Positions 53,084 through 63,418 of a DNA stretch of 64,000 nt are shown piece after piece. Every line of letters begins with the position of its first letter. Position 1 is the first letter of the stretch. The DNA is from Streptomyces rapamycinicus NRRL 5491. GTDB lineage: Bacteria > Actinomycetota > Actinomycetes > Streptomycetales > Streptomycetaceae. The position numbers and the translations under genes were made by a program. The notes below the pieces were generated by a model that was not told the DNA's origin, made no database searches, and worked only from the letters and a program-made list of their open reading frames with translations. The DNA is taken from contig NZ_CP085193.1 of the NCBI RefSeq assembly GCF_024298965.1, positions 10,354,001 through 10,418,000 of the forward strand, in the 5' to 3' direction.

Positions 53084-53685
53084 TCAGGGTTCTGCTGGCG
53101 GACGACGAACACCTCATCCGGGGTGCGCTCGCCTCCCTCCTGGCGCTGGAGGACGACATCACCGTGGTGGCGGAGGCCGGAACGGGCGACGAGGCGCTGG
53201 CCATGGCCCGGGCACACCGCCCCGACGTGGCCGTGCTGGACATGCGGATGCCCGGACGGGACGGGGTGTCGGTGGCGGCGCGGCTGCGCGACGAGGTGCC
53301 GGAGTGCGCCTCGATGATCGTCACCAGCCACGCCGGGGCCGGGGCGCTGAAGCAGGCGCTGGCGGCGGGTGTGCGCGGCTTCGTGCCGAAGACGGTGTCC
53401 GCACGGCGACTGGCCGAGATCATCCGTACGGTGCACACGGACGGCCGCTACGTGGACCACGAACTGGCGGCGGACGCGATCGCCGCGGGAGAGTCGCCCC
53501 TCACTCCCCGCGAGGCGGAAATGCTGTCGCTGGCCGAGGACGGGGCACCGGTGGCGGAGATCGCGTCCCGCGCGGCGCTGTCGCCCGGGACGGTGCGCAA
53601 CTATCTGTCCGCCGCCGCGGCCAAACTCGGCGCGGAGAACCGCCATGTGGCGGCGCGGATCGCCCGCGAACGGGGATGGCTGTAG
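53080..53685 (+). CDS. Response regulator, NarL/FixJ family
   Basis: This 201-aa regulator has the receiver domain (IRVLLADDEHLIRGAL; phospho-aspartate in VAVLDMRMPG; lysine in GFVPKTVS) and a C-terminal LuxR-type helix-turn-helix (LTPREAEMLSLAEDGAPVAE, LSPGTVRNYLS). It is the last gene of the ABC/two-component operon. The inverted repeats before the operon are its most likely binding site. Confidence 0.92.
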   Translation: MIRVLLADDEHLIRGALASLLALEDDITVVAEAGTGDEALAMARAHRPDVAVLDMRMPGRDGVSVAARLRDEVPECASMIVTSHAGAGALKQALAAGVRGFVPKTVSARRLAEIIRTVHTDGRYVDHELAADAIAAGESPLTPREAEMLSLAEDGAPVAEIASRAALSPGTVRNYLSAAAAKLGAENRHVAARIARERGWL

Positions 53686-53708
53686 AGGATTCGCGCCCCC
53701 TCGCCGGA

Positions 53709-53750
53709 CAGCGGTCGGCAATCGGTCGGCGGTCGGTCGGCGGTCGGTCA
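53709..53750. repeat. Short GGTCGGC tandem repeats
   Basis: GGTCGGC/GGTCGGT-type 7- to 12-bp units recur about five times just before the end of the convergent hydrolase gene. Confidence 0.6.
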
Positions 53751-54764
53751 GCGCGGGCGCCGGCGTCGACGGCGGCCGACGAGGAGGGCGCCACCGCCCA
53801 GGAGCAGCGCCGCCGCACCCGCGGTCACCCATGCGGCGGCCGCGTCGGCGGGCCGGGACTCCGCCCGGGCGCGGGAGCCGGAGGGGTTGGCCGCGGGCGA
53901 CGGCCGGGCCGAACCGGTCGCGGTGGCGGCCTTGATGATGAGGTCGGTGACCGCCTGGGGGTGGGCGATCATGGCCACGTGGGAGGAGTTGATCTCCACG
54001 GTGTGCGAGTGGGCGCGCTTGGCCTCGAAGCGCTCCTGCCGGGGGTTGATGGTCTTGTCCTGCCGGGCGACGAGGAACCATGACGGGATCTGCCGCCACG
54101 CCGCCACCTTGGCCTTCTCCGAGAACGTGGCCGTCGCGGCGGGCCGTTGGGTCACCGCCAGCAGCTTCGCCGTACTGGCCGGCAGGTCGGCGGCGAAGAC
54201 CCGGTGGAGCTTGTCCCGCTTGAGGTAGAGGTCCGTGCCCCGCACACCGCCACCGGCCCGGTAGGGCACCGCCTTGGTGGCGGTGGCGAGTTCGCTGGGG
54301 AACCGGGCGGCCAGCGACTGCCCGCTCTCCCCCTTGTCGGGCATCAGGGCGGACACGTACACCAGCGACCTCACCCGGGAGTTCCCCGCCGCGGCCGTGC
54401 TGATGACCGCGCCGCCGTAGGAGTGGCCCACCAGCACGATCGGGCCCTTGACGCTGTCCAGGACGGAGGCGATGTAGGCGGAGTCGGTGGCGAGGCCGCG
54501 CAGCGGGTTGGCGGGGGCGAAGACGGGGTAGCCGCGGCGCTCCAGCCGTTCGATGACACCGTTCCAGCTGGAGCCGTCCGCGAACGCGCCGTGGATCAGG
54601 ACCACCGTGGGCTTACGGCCCGCCGCATCGTCCTCCGCCGCGGCCGGGGCCGCCACCGCCCCGCACACCACAAGGGCACACCCGGCCGCCACGGCGCGTG
54701 CCCGGAGACGTCCGTGTGCCCGGAGGCGTCCGCGTCCGGAGCCGAGAGCCGGAGACGCCGCCAT
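53748..54764 (-). CDS. Secreted, membrane-anchored alpha/beta hydrolase
   Basis: This 338-aa protein has a signal peptide (AVAAGCALVVCGAVAAPAAA), an alpha/beta-hydrolase domain with the nucleophile serine in LVGHSYGGAV and the histidine in NSSHVAMIAHPQ, then a Pro/Ser/Arg linker, one membrane segment (AAAAWVTAGAAALLLGGGAL) and a basic tail of eight Arg/Lys. No LPXTG motif precedes the segment, so it is anchored by the helix itself. The domain resembles esterases such as EstC/methyl-ketone-type hydrolases of the AB_hydrolase_6 group. Confidence 0.8.
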   Translation of the reverse strand: MAASPALGSGRGRLRAHGRLRARAVAAGCALVVCGAVAAPAAAEDDAAGRKPTVVLIHGAFADGSSWNGVIERLERRGYPVFAPANPLRGLATDSAYIASVLDSVKGPIVLVGHSYGGAVISTAAAGNSRVRSLVYVSALMPDKGESGQSLAARFPSELATATKAVPYRAGGGVRGTDLYLKRDKLHRVFAADLPASTAKLLAVTQRPAATATFSEKAKVAAWRQIPSWFLVARQDKTINPRQERFEAKRAHSHTVEINSSHVAMIAHPQAVTDLIIKAATATGSARPSPAANPSGSRARAESRPADAAAAWVTAGAAALLLGGGALLVGRRRRRRPR

Positions 54765-54975
54765 GGTGTCCTCGCTTCCCTTGAGGGCTGTGGCCCCTCA
54801 ACGTTCGCCGGACCCGTGGCGCGCGGCCGCGCGGCAGGGTCCGACCGGGTGAAGCAGGTGATCCACCAGGGTTGTGCCGCGCTGACAACGATTCCCACGA
54901 CCTGCCCGCGTCGTCCTTGTACTGCCTTTGCCTCGAGTTCGCCGGGCATTGGCCTGGGCTTGTTTGCATGCAGGA

Positions 54976-56130
<1,155 letters not shown>

Positions 56131-56157
56131 GTCCTCGATTTCCGGAGAGTCAAAACG

Positions 56158-56391
56158 ATGCATCTCGACTGGACCGCACTCGGCCAGGTCACCGCGGTGA
56201 GCATCGGCGTCACCGTCGCCGTGGTCACCGTCTTCGCCCTCGGCGTCCTGGGCGTCGCCCGCGTGGAGGCGGCCCGTGAGGAGAACGGCACCGGCTCGCC
56301 CCTGGGCCTCACCCAGGCCGGACTGTGCTTCGTGGCGTGCGCGGCGGTGGTGGCCTACGGGATCTATCTGATCGTGCCGCAGTTCCACTGA
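56158..56391 (+). CDS. Small two-helix membrane protein in phosphate module
   Basis: This 77-aa protein has two hydrophobic segments (VTAVSIGVTVAVVTVFALGV and AGLCFVACAAVVAYGIYLIV) joined by a charged loop. No function is known to me. It sits 27 nt after pit and 20 nt before ppk2, so it is almost surely co-expressed with them and may be a small subunit of the transporter. The start follows a GGAGAG site. Confidence 0.75.
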   Translation: MHLDWTALGQVTAVSIGVTVAVVTVFALGVLGVARVEAAREENGTGSPLGLTQAGLCFVACAAVVAYGIYLIVPQFH

Positions 56392-56411
56392 GAACGGAAA
56401 GGCAGGACCGC

Positions 56412-57356
56412 ATGACAACGCCGCCCTTGCTGTCCGAGCTGGCCGACCTGACTGTCGACTACAGCGACCACGACGACCCCGTGCTCATCCGGCCGGACGG
56501 AAGCCCGGTCGACACCTGGCGGGAGAACTATCCCTACGCGCACCGCATGGAGCGCAAGGAGTACGAGTGGCACAAGCGGCTCCAGCAGATAGAACTGCTG
56601 AAGCTGCAGCGCTGGATCAAGGAGACCGGACGCCGGCTCGTCATCGTCTTCGAGGGCCGGGACGCGGCCGGGAAGGGCGGCACCATCAAGCGCTTCACCG
56701 AACACCTCAACCCGCGTGGCGCGCGGGTCGTGGCGCTGGAGAAGCCGACCGAGCGCGAACGTGGCCAGTGGTACTTCCAGCGCTATGTCGAGCAGTTCCC
56801 GGCCGCGGGAGAGATCGTGCTCTTCGACCGCAGCTGGTACAACCGGGCCGGCGTCGAGCGGGTCATGGGCTTCTGCTCGAAGGACGAGTACCGGCGCTTC
56901 ACGCGCCAGGCGCCGCTCTTCGAGCGGATGCTCGTGGACGACGGCGTGGACCTGGTGAAGTTCTGGTTCTCGGTGTCCCAGAGCGAGCAGCGCACCCGCT
57001 TCACGATCCGCCAGGTGGACCCCGTACGGCAGTGGAAGCTCAGCCCGATGGACCTCGCCTCGCTGGCCCGCTGGGACGACTACACCGCCGCGAAGGTCGC
57101 GATGTTCCGCGAGACGGACACGGAGTACGCCCCCTGGACGGTGGTCAAGAGCAACGACAAGAAGCGGGCGCGCGTGGAGGCCATGCGCAGTGTGCTCGCC
57201 CGTTTCGACTACTCCGACAAGGACGAGGAGATCGTCGGCACCCCCGACCCGCGCGTGGTGGGCGCGGCGGCGGGCCTGCTGGAGGAGGGCGAGGACGACA
57301 CGAACGACGCCGCCGGCGACACCACGGGCGAATCCGGCGACGGCGACGGGCGCTGA
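56412..57356 (+). CDS. ppk2: Polyphosphate kinase 2
   Basis: This 314-aa protein belongs to the PPK2 family: Walker A GRDAAGKGGTIKR, Walker B FDRSWYNRAGVERVMGFC, and the lid RTRFTIRQVDPVRQWKLSPMD. It phosphorylates nucleotides from polyphosphate, or makes polyphosphate. The C-terminal 30 residues are acidic and rich in Asp, Glu and Gly, without homology. It is linked to the phosphate transporter upstream, so polyphosphate and phosphate uptake are joined. Confidence 0.93.
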   Translation: MTTPPLLSELADLTVDYSDHDDPVLIRPDGSPVDTWRENYPYAHRMERKEYEWHKRLQQIELLKLQRWIKETGRRLVIVFEGRDAAGKGGTIKRFTEHLNPRGARVVALEKPTERERGQWYFQRYVEQFPAAGEIVLFDRSWYNRAGVERVMGFCSKDEYRRFTRQAPLFERMLVDDGVDLVKFWFSVSQSEQRTRFTIRQVDPVRQWKLSPMDLASLARWDDYTAAKVAMFRETDTEYAPWTVVKSNDKKRARVEAMRSVLARFDYSDKDEEIVGTPDPRVVGAAAGLLEEGEDDTNDAAGDTTGESGDGDGR

Positions 57357-57376
57357 CGAGCACACCGAACCCGGAT

Positions 57377-57648
57377 GCCAGGGCCGCCCCCGGGTTGTCG
57401 CTGCCGCGCTGCTGCCGCTCTGGTGGTCGCGGCGATCCCGTCGGAGAACTCCACCTCGCTCGCCCAGCAGTACGCCCCGATCGTCAAGCTGCTGGAGGCC
57501 GCGACCGGCAAGCAAGGGCTACTGCTCCGGCGACGGCTGCGAGATCGACGACAACTGGGGCTTCGTCGCGGTGAAGCACTCCGACTACGACAGCGTCCGC
57601 GCGGTCTGCGACGCCACCAGGGACGCGCAGTGCAAGGACGGCTCGTGA
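57377..57648 (+). pseudogene. phnD: Phosphonate-binding protein PhnD, internally deleted remnant
   Basis: Two pieces of a PhnD-type protein lie in different frames: the N-terminal VVAAIPSENSTSLAQQYAPI and VKLLEAATGK, then from about 57520 the C-terminal WGFVAVKHSDYDSVRAVCDA and TRDAQCK with a stop at 57648. The middle of the protein, about 200 residues, is missing. It precedes a broken phnC. Confidence 0.7.
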
Positions 57649-57718
57649 CGGCCCCGGCCCCGGCCCCGACCGCCGTCAACGCCGCCGCCACCGGCCCCCG
57701 GCCTGCCCCGGCGAACCG

Positions 57719-58236
57719 GTGATCCGGCTGGACGGTCTGACGAAGCGGTTCGGCAGCGGCGCCGACTCCCTGCTCGCCCTGGACGAGGTGTCGTTCGAGG
57801 TGCGGCCCGGCGAGGTCGTGGCCCTGCTGGGACTGTCCGTCTCCGGCAAGTCGACGCTGCTCTCCCTGCTCGACGGGCTCCAGGCACCGACCTCCGGCGA
57901 CGGCACTGTCCTCGGCACCGCGCCGGCCCGGGCCGACCGGTCCGCGCTGCGCCGCCGGATCGGCTTCGTCTTCCAGCAGTTCCACCTGGTCGGCAGGCTC
58001 AGCGTCCTGGAGAACGCGTGCACCGGCGCCCTCGGGTCGCTGCGCGGGCCCCGGCCGGGGCTGCTCAGCTACCCCCGGGCGGTGCGGGACCGGTGGCCTC
58101 CCTCGACCCCGAGTCCTCGGCCCAGGTCATGCGGCTGCTGGCGCGCGTGGCGCGGGAACGGGAGCTGACCGTGCTGGTCCCGCCCGGGCGGCGTCCGGAT
58201 CATCGTCGAACTCGACGGCCCGCCGCCGCTCCCTGA
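57719..58236 (+). pseudogene. phnC: Phosphonate ABC ATPase PhnC, internally deleted remnant
   Basis: The N-terminal half is intact (MIRLDGLTKRFG; Walker A region GLSVSGKSTLL; FVFQQFHLVGRLSVLEN), but after SYPR near 58070 the frame changes and only VASLDPESSAQVMRLLARVA of the C-terminal part remains. The signature motif and Walker B are lost, so it cannot hydrolyse ATP. Confidence 0.75.
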
Positions 58237-58245
58237 CCGCCCGGC

Positions 58246-58281
58246 GCCCGTCGCCGGGGCCCCTCCACCCCGGCGACGGGC
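58246..58281 (-). terminator. 14-bp hairpin terminator after GH43-like gene
   Basis: GCCCGTCGCCGGGG (58246-58259) and CCCCGGCGACGGGC (58268-58281) pair perfectly around an 8-nt loop, 7 nt past the stop of the GH43-like gene. Confidence 0.8.
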
Positions 58282-58288
58282 CCGCCGT

Positions 58289-59620
58289 TCACCACCGGCG
58301 GCGCCGGACGTACAGCCGGCGGCCCTCCGGGCCGGTCCACTCCAGCCGGACGACACCGGGCACGGCGGCGTCGGCGATGCGCGACGGGTCGGACCAGTAG
58401 CCGAAGTTCGGATTGCGGAAGAACGTGGCCCACAGGCCGCCGCCGTGGTCCTCGAAGACGTTGTTGTGGCCGGCGCCGACCCCCGCGGTCCATCGCTTGG
58501 AGTACGGCCCCTCGAAGCGGTCCGAGACGGCGATGACGGCGTCGTAGTGGTACTGGACACGGCCCGGACCGGGCGGGTCGTAGGCGTAGCGGGTGCTGCC
58601 GTCGGGATTGGCCGACGTCCGGTTCCACGCGGCCTGGAGGAGGTAGTACGCGCCCTCGTACTTGAACACGTACGCACCTTCGAGGTACGGCTCGGGGGAG
58701 TAGGGCCGCTGCCGGAACGCCGGGAGGTTACTCGTCGGGACGATGTCCTCCATGTCGTCCCGGAACCTCGCGTACAGGTTGTTGTGCAGCACGAGCCACG
58801 CGTCGTCGCCCTCGGAGAAGAGGCTGCCGTCGATGTGGTGGTACGCGCCGGGCTCGATGAAATCCGGCCCCCCGATGAGCGGTTCGCCGAAGGGCTTGTC
58901 GTGATTGCCCTCGATGAGCCGGTACGGGCCCTCGATCCCGCCCTCGCTCACCAGCAGGAACGACCCGACCTTCCGGGAGTGGTCGCCCATGCACGCGACG
59001 ATGTACCAGGTGCCGCGGAAGTAGTGCAGCTCGGGGGCCCAGACATTGCCACGCTTGCCGAACCGCTCGTCGTACCAGAACTCCTGCCACGGGGCGACGA
59101 CGGTGCGTCCGGGCCGGTTCTCACCGGCGAATTCGGGCGACCACACCTTGCCCCGCTCGGCGCCGGGCCGGATGCCGGTCGTGTCGACCAGCTTCCAGGG
59201 GCCCCGCAGGGAGGGGGCCACCCATACGAAGATGCCGTCGTTCCAGGGGCCGGCGGCGGTGAGCCCGGGCACGCGGGTGGTGCCCGTGGCCACGTAGACC
59301 GGACGGCCGTCCACGACGAAACAGTTGACGTAGGTGTCCCGCATCCAGACCACGCCGCGCGCCCGGTCGCGGGGGCGCGGCTCGAGCGGGAGGATGAAGG
59401 AGTTGTCCTTGCGCGGCCACAGGTCCGGGCGGGTGTCCGCGAGGCCGTAGGGGTTGGGTTCGGGCCAGTTCGACGGGTAGCGCCGCGGCGCGGCGGCCTC
59501 CGGGGGCGATGCCTGGGCGGCGGCCGCGGGCAGTCCCGCCGCCACGCCCAGGGAACCCGCGACTCCGGCCAGCAATGTGCGTCTGTGGATGGGCAACCTG
59601 TTCTCGGAGCTGGTTGGCAT
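58289..59620 (-). CDS. Secreted GH43-like glycoside hydrolase
   Basis: This 443-aa protein has a Tat signal (HRRTLLAGVAGSLGVAAGLP) and a five-bladed beta-propeller pattern as in GH43: VWMRDTYVNCFVVDG, NVWAPELHYFRGTWYIVACM, HHIDGSLFSEGDDAWLV, and SPEPYLEGAYVFKYEGAYYL. GH43 enzymes cut arabinan or xylan chains. ATG 59620 was taken; a GTG at 59626 would be better placed from the GGAGG upstream. It is divergent from the aconitase gene, 130 nt away. Confidence 0.78.
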   Translation of the reverse strand: MPTSSENRLPIHRRTLLAGVAGSLGVAAGLPAAAAQASPPEAAAPRRYPSNWPEPNPYGLADTRPDLWPRKDNSFILPLEPRPRDRARGVVWMRDTYVNCFVVDGRPVYVATGTTRVPGLTAAGPWNDGIFVWVAPSLRGPWKLVDTTGIRPGAERGKVWSPEFAGENRPGRTVVAPWQEFWYDERFGKRGNVWAPELHYFRGTWYIVACMGDHSRKVGSFLLVSEGGIEGPYRLIEGNHDKPFGEPLIGGPDFIEPGAYHHIDGSLFSEGDDAWLVLHNNLYARFRDDMEDIVPTSNLPAFRQRPYSPEPYLEGAYVFKYEGAYYLLQAAWNRTSANPDGSTRYAYDPPGPGRVQYHYDAVIAVSDRFEGPYSKRWTAGVGAGHNNVFEDHGGGLWATFFRNPNFGYWSDPSRIADAAVPGVVRLEWTGPEGRRLYVRRRRW

Positions 59621-59750
59621 GGGCACAGCATGCGGACGCCCTCCGATTTTCGTCAAGAGCCAGGAAAAAAAGATGACGCGGCGTGGACCGGGTACCCGGC
59701 GTGGGGCGCCCGGAGGTTCCGGACGCTCCGGCCCGGAAAGGCGGTGGCAC

Positions 59751-61730
59751 ATGGATCTGCCCCGTGCCCGTGCGCACGGCACCGTGACCCAGCGGCTCAT
59801 CGATGATCATCTGTTGTCCGGCCGGATGGAGCCGGGGGAGGAGATCGCGCTGCGGGTGGACCAGACGCTGACGCAGGACGCCACCGGCACGCTGGTGATG
59901 CAGGAGCTGGAAGCGCTGGCCCTGGACCGGGTCCGTACCGAGGCCAGCGTCCAGTACGTCGACCACAACATCCTCCAGGCCGACGAGCGCAACGCCGAGG
60001 ACCACCTCTTCCTGCGCTCGGCCGCCCGCCGCTTCGGCCTGTGGTTCTCCAAACCCGGCAACGGCGTCTCCCACCCGACCCATATGCACCACTTCGGCGC
60101 CCCCGGCAAAACCCTGGCCGGTTCCGACTCACACACCTGCGCGGCCGGTTCCCTGGGCATGCTGGCGATCGGCACCGGCGGCCTGGAAGTGGCGCTCGCC
60201 ATGGCCGGACGGCCGCTCCACCTCACCATGCCGAAGGTCTGGGGCATCCGGCTGACCGGGGAACTGCCTCCGTGGGTCAGCGCCAAGGACGTGATCCTGG
60301 AGCTGCTGCGCCGTCACGGAGTGCAGGGAGGCGTCCACCGTGTCCTGGAGTACCACGGCCCCGGTCTGGCCTCCCTCACCGCGATGGACCGCCATGTCAT
60401 CGCGAACATGGGAGCGGAACTCGGCGCCACCACCACCGTCTTCCCCTCGGACGGGGCGGTGCGCGGCTTCCTCGACGGGGTGGGGCGCGGCGCTGACTTC
60501 GTCGAGATCACCGCGGACGAGGACGCGTCCTACGACCTCGACGAGGAGATCGACCTGTCGTCACTGGAGCCGCTCATCGCACGGCCCACCTCACCGGGAA
60601 ACGTCGTGCCGGTCAGGGAGGCCGCCGGGGAGCCCATCGCCCAGGCCGTCATCGGCTCCTCCGCGAACCCCGGATTCCGCGACTTCGCCGTCCCGGCCGC
60701 CATGGTGGCGGGACGGCAGGTCCCGGCCGGGGTGAGCTTCGACATCAACCCGACATCCCGCGAGATCCTCCAGGACCTGACGCGCCGCGGTGCGACGTTC
60801 GACCTGATCGCCGCCGGTGCCCGCATCCACCAGTCGGGCTGTCTGGGCTGCATCGGCATGGGACAGGCCCCGGCCACCGGAAGCAACTCCCTGCGCACCT
60901 TCCCGCGCAACTTCCCCGGTCGCTCCGGCACCGCGGACGACGCGGTGTGGCTGTGCTCACCGGAGACCGCCACGGCCTCCGCGCTGACCGGTGCCATCGC
61001 GGATCCGCGCGACTGGGCCGAGCGCGTCTCGGCGGCGGCCCCTCCCACGCCGGAGGCGCCCGACCCGCCGTCGAACAACGACGCCATGCTGGAACCACCG
61101 CTGCCACCGGACGAGGCCGCACGCGTCCGGCTGGTACGCGGCCCCAACATCTCCGCGCTGCCGGAGCTGGATCCCCTGCCGGACAGCATTCACGGCCCCG
61201 TACTCCTCAAGGCCGGTGACGACGTCTCGACCGACGAGATCTCCCCGGCCGGGGCGAACGCCCTGCCCTACCGCTCCAACATCCCCAAGCTGGCGGGATT
61301 CACCCTCATCCGGCTGGACCCCGACTACCCGCGGCGCGCCGAGGCGGTCCGGGAGGACACCGGGCACCTCATCGTGGCCGGTGCGAACTACGGACAGGGC
61401 TCGTCCCGCGAACACGCCGCCATCGCCCCGCGCTACCTCGGCCTGCGAGCCGTCATCGCCAAGTCCTACGCCCGCATCCACTGGCAGAACCTGGTCAACT
61501 TCGGTGTGCTGCCACTCGAATTCGAGGATCCCGCGGACTACGACCGCATCGGCCCCGACGACCGGCTGCACATGTCCGGTCTGCGCGAGGCCCTCGCCCC
61601 GGGCGGCGAACCGGCCCTCCGGGTCCGCAACGCGACCCGGGACGAGGAGTACACCGTCCGCCACCGCCTCTCGCCCCGGCAGCGGGAGGCCGTGCTCGCG
61701 GGCGGTATCATCCCGGCTCTCGCACCCTGA
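59751..61730 (+). CDS. Aconitate hydratase family protein
   Basis: This 659-aa protein has the iron-sulfur cysteines in GSDSHTCAAGS and SGCLGCIGMGQ, the substrate loop FDINPTSREI, and the C-terminal swivelling domain (DDVSTDEISPAG, GANYGQGSSREHAAIAPRYL). It matches the shorter aconitase type (TIGR01342) that is distinct from the 900-aa AcnA of the citric-acid cycle. It interconverts citrate and isocitrate or a homologue. It stands alone with a YceI gene, so a secondary role is possible. Confidence 0.9.
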   Translation: MDLPRARAHGTVTQRLIDDHLLSGRMEPGEEIALRVDQTLTQDATGTLVMQELEALALDRVRTEASVQYVDHNILQADERNAEDHLFLRSAARRFGLWFSKPGNGVSHPTHMHHFGAPGKTLAGSDSHTCAAGSLGMLAIGTGGLEVALAMAGRPLHLTMPKVWGIRLTGELPPWVSAKDVILELLRRHGVQGGVHRVLEYHGPGLASLTAMDRHVIANMGAELGATTTVFPSDGAVRGFLDGVGRGADFVEITADEDASYDLDEEIDLSSLEPLIARPTSPGNVVPVREAAGEPIAQAVIGSSANPGFRDFAVPAAMVAGRQVPAGVSFDINPTSREILQDLTRRGATFDLIAAGARIHQSGCLGCIGMGQAPATGSNSLRTFPRNFPGRSGTADDAVWLCSPETATASALTGAIADPRDWAERVSAAAPPTPEAPDPPSNNDAMLEPPLPPDEAARVRLVRGPNISALPELDPLPDSIHGPVLLKAGDDVSTDEISPAGANALPYRSNIPKLAGFTLIRLDPDYPRRAEAVREDTGHLIVAGANYGQGSSREHAAIAPRYLGLRAVIAKSYARIHWQNLVNFGVLPLEFEDPADYDRIGPDDRLHMSGLREALAPGGEPALRVRNATRDEEYTVRHRLSPRQREAVLAGGIIPALAP

Positions 61731-61740
61731 GGTGAGTGCT

Positions 61741-62301
61741 ATGACGCTGAGCGACGGAACGTATCGGATAGGCCCGCCGGAGGCCCGGCTGCTGATCAGG
61801 ACCAGCCGTACCGGGCTCGGCCGGAGGGCGGGGCACGATCTGACGCTCGAGGCCACCCGCTGGTCCGGGGAGGTGGCGGTTGTCACCGACGCCCCTGAGC
61901 GGTCGTCGGTGAGCGTGACGGTCGAGACGGACTCGTTGGACGTACGGGAGGGGACCGGCGGGCTGAAGCCACTCACCGAGGGCGACCGGGCAGACATCAA
62001 ACGGACGCTGGAGGGCAAGGGGCAACTGCACACCGCGGAGCACCCCACGATCACCTTCCGCTCCACCCGCGTCACCGGTACGCCGCAGTCGTTCGAGGTC
62101 ATGGGCGACCTCACCATCAAGGGCCGGTCCCACCCGGTGACGGTGCACGGGAGCGCCGAGCCGGACGGAACGCTGCGCGGCTCGGCGTCCCTCACGCAGT
62201 CCACCTGGGGAATCAAGCCGTACACCGCGTTCCTGGGCGCGCTGAAGCTGGCCGACGAGGTCCGGGTGGAGTTCATATGCCCCGGCGTGGCGGGCCGTTG
62301 A
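61741..62301 (+). CDS. YceI family protein
   Basis: This 186-aa protein has the lipocalin-like YceI fold: WSGEVAVVTDAPERSSVSVT, the repeated GHDLTLE and PTITFRSTRV, and VTVHGSAEPDGTLRGSASLT. YceI proteins bind isoprenoids and are often secreted; no signal is visible here, so this one is probably cytoplasmic. GAGGTGAG lies 5 nt before the ATG. It begins 10 nt after the aconitase stop. Confidence 0.88.
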   Translation: MTLSDGTYRIGPPEARLLIRTSRTGLGRRAGHDLTLEATRWSGEVAVVTDAPERSSVSVTVETDSLDVREGTGGLKPLTEGDRADIKRTLEGKGQLHTAEHPTITFRSTRVTGTPQSFEVMGDLTIKGRSHPVTVHGSAEPDGTLRGSASLTQSTWGIKPYTAFLGALKLADEVRVEFICPGVAGR

Positions 62302-62319
62302 GGGTCCGCCACGCCGGGG
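62280..62319 (+). terminator. 14-bp hairpin terminator of YceI gene
   Basis: CCCCGGCGTGGCGG (62280-62293) and CCGCCACGCCGGGG (62306-62319) pair perfectly. The stop codon lies in the loop. Confidence 0.8.
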
Positions 62320-62490
62320 GTGGCGCTAGTGGCTTGGCTCGGATTGTCGACCGCGTAATTGGTTCGCCGTCCGGTGCCCGTCATTCTGCCTCCAGGCGTG
62401 ATCTCGACGGTGGCCGTGAGGGCGTCCTGGAGTGTTCGCACGCCTGCGAGCATGGGCGAGGGCGCCTCCCACCCCGCGTGTCTCCCCGCT

Positions 62491-63348
62491 CTACCCGCCG
62501 TGGCCCGTCGCCTTGCCCGCCACGGCGGCGGCCGCGCGGACGAAGGCGGCCAGGGCTGGGGAGGTGGCGTGCTCGGGCCAGGCGAGGACGAGCGTGGTGG
62601 GCTCGGCATCATCGACTGGGACAGCGACCAGGTCGTCGCGGAGCTGGTCGCGGATGGAGGAGGGGAGGACGGCGACCATGCGGCGCAAGGCGATGAGGTG
62701 GAGAAGCTGCCCAAGGTCGTGGACCTCGGGTCCGTGTGAGCCACCCTCAGATGCGCCCGGCCAGCGCGGCAGGGGCTCCCCGGCGAGGTCGTTCAGGCAG
62801 ACCCGGGTACGGCCCGCGAGGCGATGCGAACGCGGCATCACGAGAAGTTGAGTCTCGGTCAGGAGGTCCTGGGTGTCCAGGCCGGTGAGGTCGTGGTGGG
62901 GGCGGTGAAGCAGGGCGGCGTCGGCACGACCCTCCCGCAGGAGGATCTCACGCTCGCCGAAGCTGCACACCAGCTCGACCGGCAGCGCACCCGGCTCAGC
63001 CTGATAGGCGTCGAGGATCGCGGGCAGCAGGCCACCGTCGCCGCCCGGCTTGATGACCAGGACCAGACGCGGGTCGGCGCGGCCGGCCCGCCGGGTGCGG
63101 CGCGCCGCGGCCGACGCGGCGTCGAGCACCGTACGGCTCTCGCGGAGCAGGACGGCCCCCGCCTCGGTCAGTGCGACCCGGCGACTGCCACGTTCCAACA
63201 GGGCCACGCCCAGCCGTCGTTCGAGCTGCTGAATGGCGCGGGAGAGCGGCGGTTGGGTCATCCCTAGCCGGGCGGCCGCCCGACCGAAGTGCAGTTCCTC
63301 GGCGACAGCGGTGAAGTAGACGAGCTCGCGGACCTCCAGTCTTTCCAT
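62491..63348 (-). CDS. LysR family transcriptional regulator
   Basis: This 285-aa regulator has the LysR helix-turn-helix (LHFGRAAARLGMTQPPLSRAI and QQLERRLGVALLERG) and a substrate-binding domain (about residues 95-280). It is divergent from the SDR gene at the window end, 70 nt away, and probably controls it. Confidence 0.92.
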   Translation of the reverse strand: MERLEVRELVYFTAVAEELHFGRAAARLGMTQPPLSRAIQQLERRLGVALLERGSRRVALTEAGAVLLRESRTVLDAASAAARRTRRAGRADPRLVLVIKPGGDGGLLPAILDAYQAEPGALPVELVCSFGEREILLREGRADAALLHRPHHDLTGLDTQDLLTETQLLVMPRSHRLAGRTRVCLNDLAGEPLPRWPGASEGGSHGPEVHDLGQLLHLIALRRMVAVLPSSIRDQLRDDLVAVPVDDAEPTTLVLAWPEHATSPALAAFVRAAAAVAGKATGHGG

Positions 63349-63418
63349 ACCCACACGGTATCGCTGCGTACCTGATCGGTGTTGGAACTCCCGGCCGCCC
63401 CCGTGGTGGGCTGAACGC

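Noticed and set aside
63349..63418. GGTA-N8-TACC repeat between the last LysR and SDR genes
   Set aside because: The arms are only 4 bp, too short to separate from chance.
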